A stretch of DNA of 64,000 bases, from positions 25,478 through 89,477 of the forward strand of contig CAKOPW010000004.1 in assembly GCA_934101115.1 (NCBI GenBank). The letters run 5' to 3'. Shown piece after piece: positions 35,376-43,814 of this stretch. This stretch comes from an uncultured Bacilli bacterium. GTDB taxonomy: Bacteria > Bacillota_I > Bacilli_A > RF39 > UBA660. Below the pieces are notes generated by a model, which ran no database searches, was not told where the DNA came from, and was given only the letters and a program-made list of their open reading frames with translations. Made by a program: the position numbers and the translations under genes. Each line of letters starts with the position of its first letter. The stretch's first letter is position 1.

Positions 35376-36089
35376 ATGTCTGAAGAAGAATTAGAAAGCT
35401 TACAAAAACTTAAAGAATTATTAGCAAAATATGGAGAGTACTATAAAGCGGACCCTATGATTTATGACTATGTAAGACAAAATTTTTTAATTGACTTAGA
35501 AAGTGGAAAACCATTAGATGCAAATCGTGCTATCTTTGAAGAACTTGGTTTAAATAATAAACTACAAAAGGATTATTATAAAAATTTTATTAAATATATG
35601 AAAAAAGAAATGGGAATTGATAAAAATTTATTAGAAGTAGGTTGTGGTATATTACCAGCTTTAGCAAATAGAATAAGCAAAGAACAATCTTCGGGAAGTG
35701 TTACAGTTATGGATCCAAAAGTAATTGAGTCATATGAAGGAAACATTGAAATTATAAAAAAAGAATTTACTATAGATACCGATGTTAGCAAATATGATTT
35801 AATTTATGGCTTTTATCCTTGCGAAGCAACACTTACAATGATTAAATCATCATTTAAAAATGATAAAGATTTATTTTTGGAATTATGTGGTTGTTCACAT
35901 GGGGTACCTTCAGGTTTTAAACTAAATAAAAAAGATGCTAGTGAATACGTAATTTATTTAAGATATATAGAATATATAGAATATCTTTTAGAGCAACTAT
36001 CATCACCTGAAAGAGACTATGAAATATTAAAGTGTCCAGATTTGAGTTATGATATAATAAAAACATATAAACCTAAAAATTTTTATTGA
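35376..36089 (+). CDS. Methyltransferase-fold protein, paralogue B
   Basis: 237 residues, tandem paralogue of the preceding protein, 18 bases downstream. The same order is seen: N-terminal helices, LLEVGCGILPALA, TVMDPKV, VSKYDLIYGFYPCEAT, LELCGCSHG. It has a longer insertion after CGC (residues of about 178-200). All putative SAM-binding residues are kept in both copies, which argues for two active proteins, perhaps a heterodimer, rather than a decaying duplicate. AAAGGGG lies 11 bases before the ATG. Confidence 0.65.
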   Translation: MSEEELESLQKLKELLAKYGEYYKADPMIYDYVRQNFLIDLESGKPLDANRAIFEELGLNNKLQKDYYKNFIKYMKKEMGIDKNLLEVGCGILPALANRISKEQSSGSVTVMDPKVIESYEGNIEIIKKEFTIDTDVSKYDLIYGFYPCEATLTMIKSSFKNDKDLFLELCGCSHGVPSGFKLNKKDASEYVIYLRYIEYIEYLLEQLSSPERDYEILKCPDLSYDIIKTYKPKNFY

Positions 36090-36199
36090 TTTTTATAGGT
36101 CTTTATAATATAATTAATTAAGAAGTTTTTACTTGGTTTTAAAAGTCTCCGATTTTTTACTAAGTTTTAACCGATTATATAAAGAAGGAGGAACTGAAA

Positions 36200-36469
36200 A
36201 TGGCTGTTACTAAAGAAAGAAAAGCAGAATTAATTAAAGAATTTGGTAAAAGTGAAAAGAATTCAGGATCTACTGAAGCTCAAATCGCTGTATTAACTGA
36301 AAGAATCAACGATTTAACTGAACACTTAAAAGTTCATATTCACGATTATCATTCAAAAAGAGGATTACAAATGATGGTTGGTAAAAGACGTAGTTTACTT
36401 GATTACTTAAAAGCAAAAGACGTTGAAGCTTATCGTGAGTTAATCGCAAAATTAAATATAAGAAAGTAG
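36200..36469 (+). CDS. rpsO: Ribosomal protein S15
   Basis: 89 residues, the standard S15 length. It binds the 16S rRNA central domain early in 30S assembly. STEAQIAVLTERI, HDYHSKRGL and KRRSLLDYL are the conserved blocks. An AAGGAGGA site precedes the ATG. The 110-base leader upstream has two imperfect direct repeats (ACTTGGTTTTAA and ACTAAGTTTTAA, each followed by CCGATT) and might be an autoregulatory S15 leader; this is not proven. rpsO-pnp order is the usual one. Confidence 0.97.
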   Translation: MAVTKERKAELIKEFGKSEKNSGSTEAQIAVLTERINDLTEHLKVHIHDYHSKRGLQMMVGKRRSLLDYLKAKDVEAYRELIAKLNIRK

Positions 36470-36494
36470 GCATTTATTTTAAGTGCCTTTTTTT
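36468..36494 (+). terminator. Terminator between rpsO and pnp
   Basis: AGGCATTT / AAGTGCCT with a 5-base loop, one T:G pair and seven T residues. Confidence 0.82.
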
Positions 36495-36521
36495 ATTTAA
36501 AAAATTAGTAGAGGTGAAGAA

Positions 36522-38711
36522 ATGAAGAAAGTATTTGAATACGATTTTAGAGGAAGAAAAATAATAGTAGAAAACGGAGAAGTTGCTAAACAAGCTCATG
36601 GAGCAGTAGTTGTAAGATATGGTGATACAGTAATTCTATCAACGGTTGTTGTAGGAAATAATGCCAATATTTTAAGTGATTTCTTCCCACTTATGGTTTT
36701 ATATCAAGAAAAACTATACTCAGTAGGTAAAATACCGGGTGGTTTTATCAAAAGAGAAGGAAGACCAACTGATGCTGCAACACTTGCTGCTCGTATGATT
36801 GACAGACCTATGCGTCCTATGTTCCCTGAAGATTTTAGAAATGAAGTACAAATTGTTAATACAGTTCTATCTGTTGATACAGATAATTCTCCAGAATTAA
36901 CAGCAATGTTTGGTTCTTCATTATGTACATGTATTTCTAAGATACCATTTGATGGACCAATTGCTGGAGTAAAAGTAGGAAGAATAAATGGTGAATTTAT
37001 AATCAATCCAACTCCAAGTGAACTTGAAGAATCCGATATAGATTTAACAGTTGCTGGTACAAAAAAAGCTATCAATATGGTAGAAGCTGGAAGTAAAGAA
37101 GTTTCCGAAGCTGATATGTTGGAAGCTTTAATGTTTGGTCATGAAGCTGTAAAAGAATTATGTGAATTTCAAGAGAAAATTATAGCTGAAATAGGTCAAG
37201 AAAAGATGGCATATGAACATATCGAAATTGAAGATGAATTAAGAAAAGAAGTATATGATCTTGCTGCTGAAAAATTAGACAAAGCATTACGTATAAAAGA
37301 AAAACTAGAAAAATATGCAGCAATAGATGAAATTAAAGAAGAAGTTGTTTCTAAATATGAAAGTGAAAATAAAGAATCTTTAGATGCTGAAGAATTAGTT
37401 CTTTTAATAACTAAAGTTAAAATGATTCTTGAAAATATAGAATATGATATTTTTAGAAGTATAACAGTTGATGAACATACTAGAAGTGATGGAAGAAAGA
37501 TGGATGAAATAAGACCACTTTCAACAGCAATTGATTTACTTCCAAGAACTCACGGAAGTGCTTTATTTACTCGTGGTGAAACTCAAGCACTTGCAGTTAC
37601 AACTTTAGGAGCATTAAACGAATATCAAGCTTTAGATGGAATCAGTTTAGAAGCTGAAAAACATTTCATGTTACATTATAATTTCCCTGCATTCTCAGTA
37701 GGTGAAACTGGAAGATATGGCTCTCCAGGAAGAAGAGAAATTGGACATGGGGCTTTAGGAGAAAGATGTTTAAAACAAGTAATGCCTTCTGAAGAAGAAT
37801 TCCCATACACTGTCAGAGTTGTATCTGAAATACTTGAATCAAACGGTTCATCAAGCCAAGCAACTATATGTGCAGGTTGTATGTCACTTATGGCTGCCGG
37901 AGTTCCAATCAAAGCTCCAGTAGCTGGAATTGCAATGGGACTTATTACTTCTAAAGATGGAAGTAAATACCAAATATTAACTGATATTCAAGGTATGGAA
38001 GATCATTTAGGAGATATGGACTTTAAAGTTGGTGGAACAAGAAAAGGAATTTGTTCATTACAAATGGATATAAAAATTAAAGGTATAACTAAAGAAATCC
38101 TTGCAGAAGCTCTTGAACAAGCTAAGAAAGCTCGTATGGAAATTTTAGATGTAATGGAAAAACAAATTAAAGAACCAAGAAGTGATGTTTCTGAATATGC
38201 TCCAAAAACTGAAACATTTATGATTAATCCAGATAAAATTAAAGATGTTATCGGTAAAGGTGGAGATACAATTACTAAAATTATTCTTGAAGCTAGCAAC
38301 GTTAAAACCGTTCAAGATAAAGATGCTGTTAAAGTTGACTTAAATGATGATGGTCAAGTAATTATTTATCATACAAACAGAGATATTATTAATAAGACTG
38401 CTGAAATGATAAAAAATATTGCCCGTGAAGTAGAAATGGGAGTTAAATATACAGCAAAAGTTATTAAAGTTGAAGACTTTGGATGCTTTGTAGAACTATG
38501 GCCTGGATGTGAAGGACTTGTTCATGTATCTCAACTAGCTCATGAAAGAGTAAATAAACCAAGTGATGTTGTTAAAGTTGGAGATGAAATTATTGTAATG
38601 TCTCAAGGATACGATAATCGTGGTAGATTAAACTTAAGTAGAAAAGATGCTTTACCAAAACCAAAGAAAGAAGAAAAAGTAGAAAAGACTGAAGAAAGTG
38701 AAACTAAATAG
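36522..38711 (+). CDS. pnp: Polynucleotide phosphorylase
   Basis: 729 residues with the full PNPase layout: two RNase PH domains (the second from about residue 315, GETQALAVTTLG, then GSPGRREIGHGALGERCL), a KH domain (MINPDKIKDVIGKGGDTI, around residue 565) and a C-terminal S1 domain (GCFVELWPGCEGLVHVSQL). It degrades mRNA 3'-to-5' with phosphate. The tail is Lys/Glu-rich. GAGGTGAAG precedes the ATG. The final codons form the left arm of a terminator. Confidence 0.97.
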   Translation: MKKVFEYDFRGRKIIVENGEVAKQAHGAVVVRYGDTVILSTVVVGNNANILSDFFPLMVLYQEKLYSVGKIPGGFIKREGRPTDAATLAARMIDRPMRPMFPEDFRNEVQIVNTVLSVDTDNSPELTAMFGSSLCTCISKIPFDGPIAGVKVGRINGEFIINPTPSELEESDIDLTVAGTKKAINMVEAGSKEVSEADMLEALMFGHEAVKELCEFQEKIIAEIGQEKMAYEHIEIEDELRKEVYDLAAEKLDKALRIKEKLEKYAAIDEIKEEVVSKYESENKESLDAEELVLLITKVKMILENIEYDIFRSITVDEHTRSDGRKMDEIRPLSTAIDLLPRTHGSALFTRGETQALAVTTLGALNEYQALDGISLEAEKHFMLHYNFPAFSVGETGRYGSPGRREIGHGALGERCLKQVMPSEEEFPYTVRVVSEILESNGSSSQATICAGCMSLMAAGVPIKAPVAGIAMGLITSKDGSKYQILTDIQGMEDHLGDMDFKVGGTRKGICSLQMDIKIKGITKEILAEALEQAKKARMEILDVMEKQIKEPRSDVSEYAPKTETFMINPDKIKDVIGKGGDTITKIILEASNVKTVQDKDAVKVDLNDDGQVIIYHTNRDIINKTAEMIKNIAREVEMGVKYTAKVIKVEDFGCFVELWPGCEGLVHVSQLAHERVNKPSDVVKVGDEIIVMSQGYDNRGRLNLSRKDALPKPKKEEKVEKTEESETK

Positions 38712-38724
38712 TTTTACTTTTTTT
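38697..38724 (+). terminator. Terminator after pnp
   Basis: AGTGAAACT / AGTTTTACT with a 4-base loop and a T-run. Confidence 0.78.
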
Positions 38725-38764
38725 ATGTAAAATTATATGCAAAAATAACTTTTGTTAGTATATT

Positions 38765-38793
38765 TTGTCATTTTATGTTATATTTATTATAGT
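38765..38793 (+). promoter_or_regulatory. Promoter of the surface protein gene at 38826
   Basis: TTGTCA (38765-38770), 17-base spacer, TATAGT (38788-38793), 32 bases before the ATG. Confidence 0.65.
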
Positions 38794-38825
38794 TAAAGAT
38801 AAAATAATAGAAGGAGTGATATTTT

Positions 38826-39782
38826 ATGAAAAAGTTGCATAGTAAATTATTTGCAGTTATTATGTCTATTGCATGTATTTTACCAACATTTGTAAAAGCA
38901 GAAGGATTTAATACTTATAAAAAAGGAGAAATGGCTAATTTCTACATTTCTAAAAATGATAAAGTAGGAAGATCTTTAATGATTCTTGAAGATTCAGGAG
39001 AAGATGCAGAATACGTTAAAGCTTTTGTTTATGGAATTGTTGGATATACAAGTGATCCATATGCTGATACAAACGATCCAGATATGGGATGGAAAGTTGA
39101 TAAGTTTGAAAATACTCAAGCATATTATTATATGACAAAGACATTACTTCCAAACGAAAATCAAATGCCATTAAATGACTTAGATTATACAACTAATCTT
39201 GAAACTGAAGGAAACTTATCTTTAATATCTTTACAAGAACTTATTGATATTTTTGGAGCAAAAGTTGATGGAGAAGGTTATGTAATTGATGATGCATCTA
39301 AATTAACGGTATTTAATGAAATTGCATCACATGCTAAGTTAGATGCTGCAAGACCTACAACTCATCCATTTAAAGGTATCTTTACTTCAACAGTAGATGG
39401 AGATATGGTTTGGGCAGTTGAATTTGTAAATGATGCTTCAGGAAACTTAGTAAAGGCTATAGTTAAAAAAGTTGCATACGCTACATCAAACGAATATGAT
39501 TATGTTCCAGTAATGTATGTTAACAAAAAACAAGATTGTAACAAAAAACAAACTGAACAAAAATATGCATGTTATTCATGTGGTGATGACTATACTTGGA
39601 CAACTGTTGGAAGTCAAGCTGATACTTGTACATTAGTTGAAAACGTAACTTCTAAGGCAAATTGTGTTAAGAGTCCAAAAACTGGAGTTAAAGAATATGC
39701 ATTAGAATTTGCAATAGTTGCTGGAATTGGTCTTGCTGTTTTAACAGTAGTTAAGAGAAAAGACTTATTTAGAAGCATATAA
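38826..39782 (+). CDS. Secreted protein with sortase-like C-terminal signal
   Basis: 318 residues, family not recognised. A clear N-terminal signal peptide (about 1-24, cleavage near VKA-EG). The C-terminus has SPKTG, then a hydrophobic helix (EFAIVAGIGLAVLTVV) and a basic tail (KRKDLFRSI). This is the layout of cell-wall sorting signals, with SPKTG in place of LPxTG. Before it lies a cysteine-rich segment (CNKKQ, CYSCGDDY, CTLVEN, NC). The main domain is acidic, with DTNDPDMGW near residue 75 that could bind calcium. No sortase gene is in the window. It has its own promoter and terminator. Confidence 0.75.
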   Translation: MKKLHSKLFAVIMSIACILPTFVKAEGFNTYKKGEMANFYISKNDKVGRSLMILEDSGEDAEYVKAFVYGIVGYTSDPYADTNDPDMGWKVDKFENTQAYYYMTKTLLPNENQMPLNDLDYTTNLETEGNLSLISLQELIDIFGAKVDGEGYVIDDASKLTVFNEIASHAKLDAARPTTHPFKGIFTSTVDGDMVWAVEFVNDASGNLVKAIVKKVAYATSNEYDYVPVMYVNKKQDCNKKQTEQKYACYSCGDDYTWTTVGSQADTCTLVENVTSKANCVKSPKTGVKEYALEFAIVAGIGLAVLTVVKRKDLFRSI

Positions 39783-39784
39783 TA

Positions 39785-39808
39785 AAAGCACCTTTTGGTG
39801 TTTTTTTT
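39785..39808 (+). terminator. Terminator after the SPKTG protein gene
   Basis: AAAGCACC / GGTGTTTT with loop TTTT and eight T residues. Confidence 0.82.
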
Positions 39809-39814
39809 GTTGTA

Positions 39815-39843
39815 TTGAAAAACACTTTTGCATATGATATACT
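39815..39843 (+). promoter_or_regulatory. Promoter of the glucosaminidase gene
   Basis: TTGAAA (39815-39820), 17-base spacer, TATACT (39838-39843), 27 bases before the ATG. Confidence 0.68.
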
Positions 39844-39870
39844 GATAAAGTATAAGAATAGAGGAAAAAT

Positions 39871-40587
39871 ATGATAGTAAAAAACAAAACCAATATAATT
39901 ATACTTTCTATTACATTAGTGTTATCACTAGGAATTTTTTTAATTATAAAAGTTAGTTTTTTTAATAAAACTGAAATAGATGCACCAATAAAAAATGTTA
40001 TAAAGTATTATGGTGGAGGTACAAATGTCCCTAAACTAGCTGTTGCAACTACGGTTCCGATTAAAACAACATTAAGTGCACCAATAGATGAACAAAAAGT
40101 ATATGATGAAGATGAATTTGTAGAAGATGTGGAATCAATACAAGCCCCTGAAATAATTGATGATGGTTCAATAATCTATGAAGGAATGACTGTAACGGAG
40201 CTTACTAATAAACTAAATAAAAGTTTGAATGATTATTTAGCTAATACCGGCTACTATTTTGCAAAGTACACTAGAGACACAGGAATGGATCCATATTTAA
40301 GCGTTGCTATTGTACTACTAGAAACAGGATGCAAATGGAAATGTTCGTCTTTAACTTATGAATGTAATAATATTGGTGGTTTAAAAGGTGGAAATAGTTG
40401 TAATGGAAAAAGCTATAGTAAATATGACACTTTAGAAGAGGGGATAGATTCATACTTGAATATAATATACAACAACTATTACTTAAAAGGTTTAGATACT
40501 CCTGAAAAAATGGGACCAAAATACGCTTATAGCACAGCATGGGCTGAAAAAGTTAATAATTACATTAAAGAAATTAGAGAAAAATAA
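39871..40587 (+). CDS. Membrane-anchored glucosaminidase-domain peptidoglycan hydrolase
   Basis: 238 residues. A membrane anchor (about 9-28), a Pro/Asp/Glu-rich linker (to about 110), then a glucosaminidase/lysozyme-like domain with MDPYLSVAIVLLETGCKWKC, NNIGGLKGG and SYLNIIYNNYY. The Glu in LLETG is the likely catalytic acid and NNIGG is typical of AcmA/LytG-type enzymes. Paired cysteines in the domain suggest a disulfide outside the cell. It should trim peptidoglycan at the membrane surface during growth. It is a single-gene unit. Confidence 0.83.
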   Translation: MIVKNKTNIIILSITLVLSLGIFLIIKVSFFNKTEIDAPIKNVIKYYGGGTNVPKLAVATTVPIKTTLSAPIDEQKVYDEDEFVEDVESIQAPEIIDDGSIIYEGMTVTELTNKLNKSLNDYLANTGYYFAKYTRDTGMDPYLSVAIVLLETGCKWKCSSLTYECNNIGGLKGGNSCNGKSYSKYDTLEEGIDSYLNIIYNNYYLKGLDTPEKMGPKYAYSTAWAEKVNNYIKEIREK

Positions 40588-40611
40588 AAACTGCGATTTG
40601 CAGCTTTTTTT
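40586..40611 (+). terminator. Terminator after glucosaminidase gene
   Basis: CTGC / GCAG with loop GATTT, extended by an A-run facing a T-run. It lies between convergent genes and probably serves both. Confidence 0.65.
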
Positions 40612-40612
40612 A

Positions 40613-41551
40613 TTATAAAATATCCTCATCTAACCCTAAAGTTGATTTTTCAATATATATAGGTCTATTTTTAGCCTCAATATATGATTTTGAAATATAT
40701 TCTCCCATAATACCAATTACTAATAGTTGAATACCTCCTAGTAGAAGAATTACACACATCATTGTAGTATATGGTGGAAGCTTTGTACTTTTTAATATAG
40801 CCGTAATAATAACGATAATTAAATAGACAAGAGAAAATGTTGAAATAATACTTCCTAAGAACGTAGCAATCCTAAGTGGCTTAGTAGAGAAGTTAATTAA
40901 ACCATCTGTTGCATAATTGATTTGTTTTTTTAAACGAAATTTTGATTTTCCGGCAGTACGTTTATTAGCATGATATTCCATATAATAAGTATTATATCCA
41001 ATCCAAGAGAACAATCCTTTTGTAAAACGATTGTTTTCACTCATACTAACAAGTGATTTTACAACATTATGTCGCATTAAACGGAAATCACTTGCGCCAG
41101 CTTTAAACTTTTGTTCTGAAACACGATTCATTAAATAATAAAACGATTTCTTTAAAAATTTCGATATCTTGTTTTCATTGCTATAATCATTTACCATAGC
41201 AACCATATCATAAGATTCATCATTTTCCAAAATATTTACCATATCGTTTATTAAATTAGGATCTTGTTGTAAATCAGCATCTATTATACAAGCATATTTA
41301 GCTCTTGATATTTTTAATCCGGCATATATAGCTGCATCTTTTCCGAAGTTTCTAGAAAATCTTATAACTTTAACACATTTCTTATCCTTATTATATATAT
41401 TAGTCAAAACCTTATATGTCTCATCTGTAGAACCATCATCAACAAAAATGATGTTGTATTTAATATCATCTAAACTTTGTTTTATCGTTGAATAAAGGTT
41501 ATCTAAATTGCCTTCTTCGTTGAAAGCAGGAATGATTAAATCTAGTTCCAT
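40613..41551 (-). CDS. Family 2 glycosyltransferase, GtrB/Dpm1-like
   Basis: 312 residues. The GT-A domain starts LDLIIPAFNEEGNL, with VDDGSTDETY and the metal-binding Asp pair in IIDADLQQDP. Two membrane helices (about 228-250 and 263-286) form the C-terminal part. This is the layout of enzymes that move a sugar from a nucleotide donor to undecaprenyl or dolichyl phosphate, as GtrB/ArnC do, for later glycan or wall modification. Transcribed leftward; GAGGTGAAAAT precedes its ATG. No flippase (GtrA) gene is next to it. Confidence 0.9.
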   Translation of the reverse strand: MELDLIIPAFNEEGNLDNLYSTIKQSLDDIKYNIIFVDDGSTDETYKVLTNIYNKDKKCVKVIRFSRNFGKDAAIYAGLKISRAKYACIIDADLQQDPNLINDMVNILENDESYDMVAMVNDYSNENKISKFLKKSFYYLMNRVSEQKFKAGASDFRLMRHNVVKSLVSMSENNRFTKGLFSWIGYNTYYMEYHANKRTAGKSKFRLKKQINYATDGLINFSTKPLRIATFLGSIISTFSLVYLIIVIITAILKSTKLPPYTTMMCVILLLGGIQLLVIGIMGEYISKSYIEAKNRPIYIEKSTLGLDEDIL

Positions 41552-41625
41552 ATTTTCACCTCATTCTAATTATAACATGTATTTTAAATAAATAAGCAAA
41601 AAGTCGAAAAAGTGCTAAAAAGTAC

Positions 41626-41654
41626 TTGATTTTAATACATTATTAATGTATAAT
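41626..41654 (+). promoter_or_regulatory. Promoter of the S10 operon
   Basis: TTGATT (41626-41631), 17-base spacer, TATAAT (41649-41654), about 140 bases before rpsJ. Confidence 0.8.
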
Positions 41655-41660
41655 CGTAAA

Positions 41661-41793
41661 TAGTTTAACTGGCTGAGATGTGCAAGGTTGCTGATACACT
41701 AGGTGGAGTTGCAAAATAAAACTAGTGAAAAATCAGGTTAATTTGTTACGGAGCTATGTTTATACAAGATATAGACGGAAGGAGGACATGAGA
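41661..41793 (+). promoter_or_regulatory. Structured 5' leader of the S10 operon
   Basis: About 130 untranslated bases between the promoter and rpsJ. CACTAG (41697-41702) pairs with CTAGTG (41722-41727), and GTGCAAGGTTGC lies just before. The leader is richer in G and C than other intergenic regions here and ends in AAGGAGGA. Long leaders before rpsJ often serve autoregulation by an r-protein; which protein, and whether it applies here, is inference. Confidence 0.5.
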
Positions 41794-42099
41794 ATGTCAA
41801 AAGTTAGAATTAGATTAAAAGCTTATGATCACAGAATTTTAGATAATGCTGTAGCTAAATTAATCGAAACTGTTAAACGTACTGGAGGGGAAATTTCAGG
41901 ACCTGTTCCACTACCAACAGAAGTTCAAAAGATTACAGTATTAAGAGCTGTTCATAAATATAAAGATAGTCGTGAACAATTCGAAATGCGTACTCATAAG
42001 AGATTAATCGATATCAAAGATCCTAGCAAAGAAACTATGGATGCTCTAACTCACTTAGATTTACCAAGTGGTGTTGAAATCGATATCAAAACAATATAA
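41794..42099 (+). CDS. rpsJ: Ribosomal protein S10
   Basis: 101 residues, standard for S10, which sits in the 30S head and doubles as NusE in antitermination. KVRIRLKAYDHRILD at the start and HKRLIDI are conserved. The frame is open upstream, but the ATG at 41794 is the family start and is 8 bases from GGAGG. ATG at 41788 is too close to that site. First gene of the block that runs without a clear break to rplQ. Confidence 0.98.
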   Translation: MSKVRIRLKAYDHRILDNAVAKLIETVKRTGGEISGPVPLPTEVQKITVLRAVHKYKDSREQFEMRTHKRLIDIKDPSKETMDALTHLDLPSGVEIDIKTI

Positions 42100-42126
42100 T
42101 AAGAAAATAATAATGGAGGAAATGAA

Positions 42127-42885
42127 ATGAAAGGAATCTTAGGCGTAAAAGTCGGAATGACAGAAAAATTTACGAAAGATGGAAAAATTATTCCTGTTAC
42201 TATAGTTGAAGTTCAACCAAACGTTATAACTCAAATCAAAACTGTAGAAAAAGATGGTTACAACGCTATTCAACTTGCTGTAGTTGACAAGAAAGAAAAA
42301 AATGCAACAAAGGCTGAAATCGGTCATGCAAAAAAAGCAGGTGTTGCTCCTAAGCGCTTCTTAAAAGAATTAAGAGTAGAATCTACAGAAAACTATACTC
42401 TTGGAAGTACATTAGCAGCTGACACTTTTGAAGTAGGAGAAAAAGTTGATGTAACTGGTACTTCTAAAGGAAAAGGATTCGCTGGTGTTATTAAACGTCA
42501 TAATCAATCTAGAGGACCTGAAACTCATGGTTCAAGATATCATAGACGTCCAGGTTCAATGGGAACAATGAGACCAATGCGTGTTTTGAAAGGTAAAAAA
42601 CTTGCTGGACATATGGGTTCAGAAACTGTTACAATTCAAAATCTAGAAATAATTGAAGTTTGTGTAAAAGATAATTACATATTAGTAAGTGGAAATATTC
42701 CAGGGCCAAAGAAATCTTTAGTTCTAATCAAATCTGCTGTTAAAGGTGGAAAGGTAGAACCAAAAGATATCATCATTAATGAAAGTATTGAAGAAGAAAC
42801 TACACCAGTAGAAGAAACTGTTGTAGATACTGTTGAAACAGTAGAAAACACTGATACTGAAGCCAAGGAATCTACTGAAGCTTAG
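42127..42885 (+). CDS. rplC: Ribosomal protein L3 with acidic C-terminal tail
   Basis: 252 residues against about 209 in most bacteria. The core has GVKVGMTEKFT at the N-terminus, GTSKGKGFAGV, then RPGSMGTMRP near the peptidyl-transferase loop. The extra 40 residues at the C-terminus are very acidic and Thr-rich (EEETTPVEETVVDTVE) with no match to an L3 domain. It is one of the first proteins in 50S assembly. Confidence 0.97.
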   Translation: MKGILGVKVGMTEKFTKDGKIIPVTIVEVQPNVITQIKTVEKDGYNAIQLAVVDKKEKNATKAEIGHAKKAGVAPKRFLKELRVESTENYTLGSTLAADTFEVGEKVDVTGTSKGKGFAGVIKRHNQSRGPETHGSRYHRRPGSMGTMRPMRVLKGKKLAGHMGSETVTIQNLEIIEVCVKDNYILVSGNIPGPKKSLVLIKSAVKGGKVEPKDIIINESIEEETTPVEETVVDTVETVENTDTEAKESTEA

Positions 42886-42904
42886 TTGAAAGGAAAAACA
42901 TATA

Positions 42905-43528
42905 ATGACTAAAGTTAATGTTATCGACCTTAAAGGTGAAAAAGTTAAAGACTTAACAATTAATGATGAAATTTGGAAAAATGAAGGAAATGACATTGTT
43001 TTAAAGAAAGCTATTCGTTTACAATTAGATTCTTTAAGACAAGGAACAGCTGATACTAAAGGTAGAAGCGAAGTATCTGGTGGAGGAAGAAAACCATACA
43101 GACAAAAAGGAACTGGTAATGCTAGACAAGGATCTATTCGTGCACCACACTATAGAGGCGGTGGAATCGTATTTGGTCCAACTCCTAGAAGTTACTCATT
43201 CAAAACTAATAGAAAAGAAAGAAGATTAGCGCTTAAAACTGCTTTATCTGAAAAGTTTGCTGAAAAGAACTTAGTTGTAGTTGATTCACTAGTTCTTGAA
43301 AGTGTTAAAACAAAAGATGCTATTAAGTTATTAGAAACATTAAAATTAACTGGTAAAGTATTATTCGTATCTGCAGGAGATGCTGAAAACTTATATTTAG
43401 CAACTAGAAATTTAGGAAATGTGGCTGTAATAATGGCTGATGAACTAAATGTATATGATATCGTTAATGCTGACATGGTAGTAATGGATTCTGATACTGT
43501 TGATTATGTAGAGGAGGCACTTAAATAA
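42905..43528 (+). CDS. rplD: Ribosomal protein L4
   Basis: 207 residues, normal for L4 (uL4), which lines the exit tunnel through its extended loop; the loop is seen as GGGRKPYRQKGTGNARQGS with RAPHYRGGGIVFGP. In other bacteria L4 can repress the S10 operon through its leader. It overlaps rplW by one base. Confidence 0.97.
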   Translation: MTKVNVIDLKGEKVKDLTINDEIWKNEGNDIVLKKAIRLQLDSLRQGTADTKGRSEVSGGGRKPYRQKGTGNARQGSIRAPHYRGGGIVFGPTPRSYSFKTNRKERRLALKTALSEKFAEKNLVVVDSLVLESVKTKDAIKLLETLKLTGKVLFVSAGDAENLYLATRNLGNVAVIMADELNVYDIVNADMVVMDSDTVDYVEEALK

Positions 43529-43797
43529 TGAAAGATTTAATTATTGCACCAGTAATTACTGAAAAATCTGCTCATTTAGGAGAAGATGGTAAAACTTACG
43601 TTTTCAAAGTAAGTAAAGATGCTAATAAAGTTGAAATCGCTGACGCTATTGAAAGTGCTTTCAATGTAAAAGTAGCTTCTGTTAGAACTCTTAATACTAA
43701 ATCAAAAGCTAAAAGAGTTGGAAGATATACTGGAAAAACAAAAACTTATAAGAAAGCTATCGTTACTTTAAAAGACGGTTATGCTATAGAAATATAG
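43528..43797 (+). CDS. rplW: Ribosomal protein L23
   Basis: 89 residues, within the usual range. IAPVITEKS at the start and FNVKVASVRTLN are conserved. L23 is at the exit of the peptide tunnel and docks SRP and trigger factor. Its ATG overlaps the rplD stop by one base, so the two are translationally coupled; GGAGG lies in the end of rplD. Confidence 0.97.
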   Translation: MKDLIIAPVITEKSAHLGEDGKTYVFKVSKDANKVEIADAIESAFNVKVASVRTLNTKSKAKRVGRYTGKTKTYKKAIVTLKDGYAIEI

Positions 43798-43814
43798 TAG
43801 GAGGTTAAGTTATT

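Noticed and set aside
36090..36199. S15 autoregulatory leader
   Set aside because: The imperfect direct repeats do not form a convincing pseudoknot or two-stem structure by eye; mentioned only under rpsO.
36704..38299. Several long minus-strand frames inside pnp
   Set aside because: They lie opposite a fully conserved pnp coding sequence, have no ribosome sites and no recognisable domains.
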